NCBI GenBank assembly: GCA_004151065.3 | Contig: NWUY0300012953.1 | Location: 12,881 to 38,400 of the forward strand | Length of the DNA stretch: 25,520 nt | Reading direction: 5' to 3' | From: Larix sibirica | Taxonomy: Eukaryota > Streptophyta > Pinopsida > Pinales > Pinaceae | Shown: one piece after another, positions 21,179 to 25,520 of the stretch | How positions within the stretch are numbered: the stretch's first letter is position 1 | How the letters are laid out: every line of letters starts with the position of its first letter | The notes under the pieces: generated by a model | What the model saw: only the letters and a program-made list of their open reading frames with translations | Databases searched by the model: none | What the model was told of the DNA's origin: nothing | Translations under genes and position numbers: made by a program

Positions 21179-24100
21179 CTAGTTCGATAATCTATCTACC
21201 AATTTGTTGGAGTCATGATGAACATGGTGGGGTAGTAGAGCATCAGAGTGGTGAAGGATAAGTGCAAGAGCTTCCAATTTGGCAGCTAGTCTCAAACTCA
21301 AATTAATTTTTCTCATGCTGGAGCCATTAAGAATATGATTTAGAATTTGCACCATGAGTTTTGAATCTCCCTCAATTATTAGTTTACTATAGCCAGCTTC
21401 ATTCGCAACTTGGATTCCTTTTAGCATCGCATGTAGCTCTGCGGCATTGTTGCTTTCTGAGCCAAGCGAGCCCGCAAGGAATCTCAAAATTCTTCTCTGA
21501 CCATCTCTAAAGACACACCCAAACCCTACCGGACTAGGGTTACCCCGACTGGACCCATCAAAGTTCAAATTCACAAAACCCTCAGCCGGGGGAGACCAAG
21601 AGGAGGGATTTTCATATCACCAATGCTTATTAGGACCGATGGGATGGTTTCGGTTTTGACTACGGCCCCAAGCCAAGAGAATTGTTATGTTTTGTGCTTG
21701 ACAATTCCAGTCTTCGGGGTACTAGGGAGATGCAAGAATGGTCTCCTGGATGTCTGATTGAATTATTTTCCTGATTTGATCAGAAGAAAATCTCAATTCT
21801 TTAAATATTTGTTGATTTCTCTCTTTCCATTACTCCCATACAAGAAATACTGCAAAAAAAATGCCAGGTTCTGTTGATTATGTTATTGCTAGAAATTTGC
21901 TTGCACCAATTGGCTAAGGTTTCTTGGATACTTGTTTTGTTGTGATCAGATTGCCTAAATGTGCCATCTCCTTTGTCCCATAAGTGTTGACTAAAGACAC
22001 AGTGGTTGAGGATGTTTTCAACGTCCTCTTCAACGGACATGCATAGGTAGCACATGGAGGGGCCTTAAACTTCTCTTTTGATAATTTGGTCCTAGGTCAG
22101 GATTTTATTCCATGCAACAAGCCACGGGAAGGTGGACACTTTAGGCCATCGATTTTGCTTCCAGATGTTCTCTCGGTGCTCCCATTGATGACTTGTTCTT
22201 TTCGACTAAAAGTCCATTTACTTGTGTGGCCTCAACGGAGGATATCCTCTCCTACCGGATTCATTGTCCTTCTAGATTGGAGCTCTTCCTAGAATTGGTC
22301 CCATATCTCATTGGAAAGAGCAGGGGGGGTCAATGATGAGGATCACGTAATTGATGCCATTAAAACACAACTCAATCTATTCGCTAGAAATGTGAGACAA
22401 CGAAGTTGTTTGGAGCTAGGGTGGCTTGACGGAGAGACTGAGTATATTGCAAGGAGTTAAGCTTAATTCGTTGCTACCATACATCATCCCAAAACATTGC
22501 ATATTGACCATTGGGAATTTCCTAGAATGCATGATCTTGGACGAGACCACGATTATGCCGAGCCACATTCCATATAAGTGACCCCTAGTTGCTTTCTTGT
22601 AAGTGAACAAGATTTTGTTGATCAATGTCCTTTGCATATTTGTTTTTCCATATTTTTTCCCAAAGAGTTTCTTGAGAGGTTAACCAACACCACCATAGCT
22701 TTGTCGACATGGCCTTGTTCTCTATTTCCAGATCCCTCAATCCGAGACCTCTTAGGAGTTTAGGACAACAGATCTTGTCCTAGGAGATCAGGGCCCACTT
22801 CCTTTTTTTGTCCTTGGTTCCTGCCCATAGGAAGGACTTTTGTAGGGATATGATTTCATTCAGAAACTGCTTGGGAGCAAAAAAGATGGAGAAGAGGTAG
22901 GAACACGTGCTTCTTAACATTGAGTTGAGAAGGATGAGGCAGCCAACAAGATTAAGAGAACGAAAAGCATGATTGGATAGGCGCTCCTCCATTCTGGCAA
23001 CAAAATTATTCCAATCTTGGTAACCAGTGGCTGAGGATATGAGAGAGACTCCTAGATAGGTGGAGAGAAGAGAGCCCCTGCGAAAATACACGAAACAGGA
23101 AATTCTAAGCTGCAAGCTTATCGGGGTATTAAAGAAGAATATTTCATATTTGTCATTGTTCAAGGTGAGACCAGAGGCCTCCGGGAAGGTTGAGAGCAGG
23201 GCTTTAAGGCATCCTGCCTCTCACATAGTTGCGGCAGCAAGGAGCATGGTGTCATCAACAAACTGGGGGTGGGAGGATTTTCATTATCGTTGGCTGTGCT
23301 TAGACCAAAGATGAGATTATTGTGCATCGCAATTTTTAGGTATCTACCAAGGTCTTCAACCATGACAATAAAAAGGAAAGGAGAAAGAGGGTTTCCTTAA
23401 CGAACACCGCTAGAGGAGGAGAATGTTTTAGAGGGAGAGCTATTGGAAAGGATGGAAAAGAAAGCGGAAGAGGAAAGGGCCATGATACAACGAACCCAAA
23501 GTGGTGAAAAACCAAAGGAAGGAAGGGTTCTTTCCATATATCTCCAAGAAAAATTATCAAAAGCTTTTGAGAGATCTAACTTAATGAGCATGCCAACCTT
23601 TTTGGAGGTTTTGAGTGTGTGGATGGTCTCATGGGAAATCAAAATACCATCCAAAATTTGTTTCCCTTCCACAGAACATGATTGTTCCTTAGAAATTAAG
23701 AATGGAAGAATGGGCTTTAGCCTATTAACAATAACTTTTGTAAGGATCTTGTATATGACATTGCAGAGAGAGAAGGGTCTGAATTTACCTAGCTGCACCG
23801 GATTGTCCTCCTTAGGAATTAGAGTAATGAAAGTGGCACCGAGTGCTGGTAAGACATCAAGTCGTTGTCTGGATTCCTCCGCAGCCTCCCAGACGTCCTA
23901 TTGAACAATCTCCCAAGAATGGGGATATAAATCAATCGTGAATCCATCAGGGCCTAGGGATTTTCTCATCAGCATATCCTTGATTACTTAAGAGACCTCC
24001 TCTTTGTTAATGGGCTAGAGAATAGTGCCATCTTGCTCTATTGAGAATAGAGAAGGAATATTCTGAAGAATGACATTCGTGGCTCTTTCCCTATCAATGT

Positions 24101-24245
24101 TGTCGTCCCTAAGCAAGTTACTATAGAAGAGGACCATCTCCTCTGTTATTTCTTGTTGCTTGGTTAAATTCTAGCATTGAAGATAGTGAAGGAGGGAGAT
24201 TCTATTGTGAGCTCTGCGCTGCACTGGAGGAACCCTCCTAGGTTC
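21179..24245 (-). pseudogene. LINE ORF2: reverse transcriptase, zf-RVT, RNase H
   Basis: Copies element RNA into DNA at the target site. Readable blocks: EEVS-stop-VIKDMLMRKSLGPDGF, LGKFRPFSLCNVIYKI (23792-23745), LIKLDLSKAFDNFSW (catalytic Asp near 23574-23576), GVR-stop-GNPLSPFLFIV (stop at 23397-23399 where the family has Gln), FVDDTMLLAAATM-stop-EAG (stop at 23221-23223), STYLGVSLIS, FLWAGTKDKKRKW, then TFPWLVAWNKILT and CYLCMSVEEDVENILNHCVF for the zinc-binding domain. The RNase H is itself uninterrupted: SPPAEGFVNLNFDGSSRGNP, NNAAELHAML, IIEGDSKLMV, HHDSNKLVDRLSN, with D, E, D and the final D all present. Stops are mostly TAG, TAA and TGA at expected Gln, Trp or Arg codons. A frameshift in a C run precedes FVDD. 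Confidence 0.88.
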
Positions 24246-24530
24246 CCCATTTTAATAATACAATGTCTAAGCTATTTAAATATGTTATGTGTAATTTGTT
24301 TCAATGTCTCCCTAGGTTTTTGTTTAAGTTTTTATGTGCAGGTAATAATTATGTTCAGTAAATGTGAAGATCATATAATATGAAATTTCATTTAATTGCA
24401 GGTATAACTCGTGTATCATAATCTAAAGTTTAAACTAATTCCTAATTTAAGCATGATATTTGTTCTTGCAAGGAAACATTTCAATAACAATTAATGAAAA
24501 CAACAATTAATAAAATACCTGTAAATGAAA
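24246..24530. other. AT-rich spacer
   Basis: Nothing recognised. A 68-codon plus-strand open frame (24177-24383) overlaps the LINE end and is probably chance. Confidence 0.35.
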
Positions 24531-24561
24531 AATCCCCAACCCTGACACTCAACCGGCAAAC

Positions 24562-24888
24562 TTGGTATACCTCCCAGCCAATTGGAGAGGTCTCGCCGAC
24601 CAGCTAGCTCCAAGAATCTCTTATTGGACCCCCAAGCCGAAACTGAGTACAAGTTCCCCAACCAGTGCTTCTCCCAAAATTTCCTCTAATCACTTCCCCT
24701 CTGTTCTGCAAATTTCCCTCTTTTGCCCCCAAAATCCAAAAGAAAAGTCATCTCCTTCATTCTCGTTCCTCCTATCTAACCCCTCCTCTTTCACAGACTC
24801 ATCCCTACCATTACTACCCTTACCCCCCATCATTAATGTTCTCCCTTCCCCAAGTCTTTTCGAGCCCAAGAACTTTGACCCTTATTAA
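24562..24888 (+). other. Ser/Pro/Leu-rich 108-codon open frame, unknown
   Basis: Open from ATG (MVYLPANWRGLADQLAPRIS) to TAA in a pyrimidine-rich stretch very unlike its AT-rich neighbours. A second plus-strand frame is open over most of the same stretch (24665-24895), as expected when C/T-rich sequence simply lacks stops. The peptide is Ser-, Pro- and Leu-rich and low in complexity. It could be a first exon, the 5' leader of a gene running off the window, or a transposon leader. No motif supports any of these. Confidence 0.25.
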
Positions 24889-24899
24889 TAATTAATATA

Positions 24900-25520
24900 T
24901 TATATGATACGTTGGTTGGGTCACCTGCCAACCGTAACTTCTCATTAATTAACACTTATCCTCATTAAATTCCATTTGTTTACCTGTTGATTAAAACAAT
25001 ATACTATTTCATAATTTAATTTATAATATTTATTAATTATCCTCAAAGCATATTTAACATAATGACTTATAATTCAAATTTGATAACTAATTATGACATC
25101 ACCCCGATTTTTAAATGAGGGTTCATTCATGATAATAAATAATTAATATCAATGGTTTATACACAATGTTATGTTGATTAATTAACTACAATTATTATTT
25201 ATAACTTAAATGTTCACCTTACAATTTGTTTATGTCTAATAATTTGATAAACTCATACTTATCCTTTAATTAGCATTTATTAGTCAAGTTGATAGTAACG
25301 TGATTAACTGCAATCCATCCTCATTATTACCTATTTAATAACTTAATAACTAAGTATTTATTCAACAATTTAGTAAATCAAGAATTTTTAATAACATCAT
25401 TAATCATCTTTAATCAACATTAATCAACATTAGAACTTGATCATTATTCATTACCACCTTAGTCATTCAATCAACCTATTTAATATTTTAATCGACAAGA
25501 TCCTTATCATAATTAATTAT
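24900..25520. other. AT-rich, G-poor terminal stretch
   Basis: Dense in TTAATTA, ATTAATC and AACATTAATC phrases (for example near 25410-25432, ATTAATCATCTTTAATCAAC and repeats). The plus strand is strikingly poor in G, like the telomere-like array but without CCCT units. No gene. Confidence 0.4.

Larger units (their letters stand above)
19691..24245 (-). mobile_element. L1-like LINE, 5'-truncated, about 4.5 kb
   Basis: The longest LINE copy. In transcribed order (falling coordinates): upstream RT segment (QRRAHNRISLLHYLQ, near 24210), RT fingers and palm, FVDD catalytic box (23251-23262), thumb, zf-RVT (about 22060-21980), RNase H (21605-21179), a further ~395-codon frame (21126-19939), a 3' tail, and eight A (19691-19698 as T). 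The 3' end CCTTTTAATGTAA to the A tail matches the LINE at 7944-9453. The endonuclease and ORF1 are not visible, so the 5' end is probably truncated near 24245. No TSD found. Inactive: many stops, at least one frameshift. Confidence 0.85.

Noticed and set aside
22780-24245. Plus-strand frames at 23060-23314, 23443-23904 and others
   Set aside because: They are shadows of the minus-strand LINE reverse transcriptase, whose motifs are unambiguous.

Overview
The window is nuclear DNA from a seed plant. Three things support this: a class III (secretory) peroxidase gene with the classical four-exon/three-intron structure and GT-AG introns, several L1-like plant LINEs with RT, zf-RVT and RNase H regions, and a decayed Ty3/gypsy pol fragment. 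The large LINE-filled spaces would suit a gymnosperm, but that is a weak inference. Two single n characters (11421 and 15701) sit exactly at breaks in sequence continuity, so I read the window as three contigs joined end to end.

Layout. 276-1195: decayed Ty3/gypsy RT-RNase H (+). 1590-5830: a low-G, telomere-like AACCCTTA array of about 2.5 kb, split by a 1.7-kb LINE-type insertion (2913-4623, minus) with a 10-bp target-site duplication (TSD). 6277-7630: a second LINE-type insertion (+) with poly(A) and an 11-14 bp TSD. 7519-11420 and 11422-15395: the same ~3.9-kb segment twice in tandem, apparently identical except for one extra 72-bp unit and neighbouring bases. Each copy holds a 5'-truncated LINE with its own TSD, a tRNA-like SINE candidate and the last exon of a peroxidase. 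15676-17064: peroxidase exons 1-3, plus a stray 25-bp piece of a second exon 3. 18500-18960: a small RNase H relic. 19691-24245: the longest LINE (minus), with RT, zf-RVT, RNase H and then a further ~395-codon reading frame. 24531-24890: a pyrimidine-rich open stretch of unknown nature. 24900-25520: AT-rich, G-poor DNA.

The only gene that looks functional is the peroxidase: 329 residues, all eight family cysteines, distal Arg/His, proximal His, signal peptide, good splice sites. The copy assembled here may nevertheless join exons 1-3 of one paralogue to exon 4 of another. All other coding-like sequence is transposon-derived and carries stops, most of which are explicable as C-to-T or G-to-A changes.

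The most interesting unexplained signal is that several LINE-type insertions carry, downstream of RNase H or alone, a reading frame of about 110-395 codons with basic and coiled-coil-like parts that I cannot assign to a known domain.
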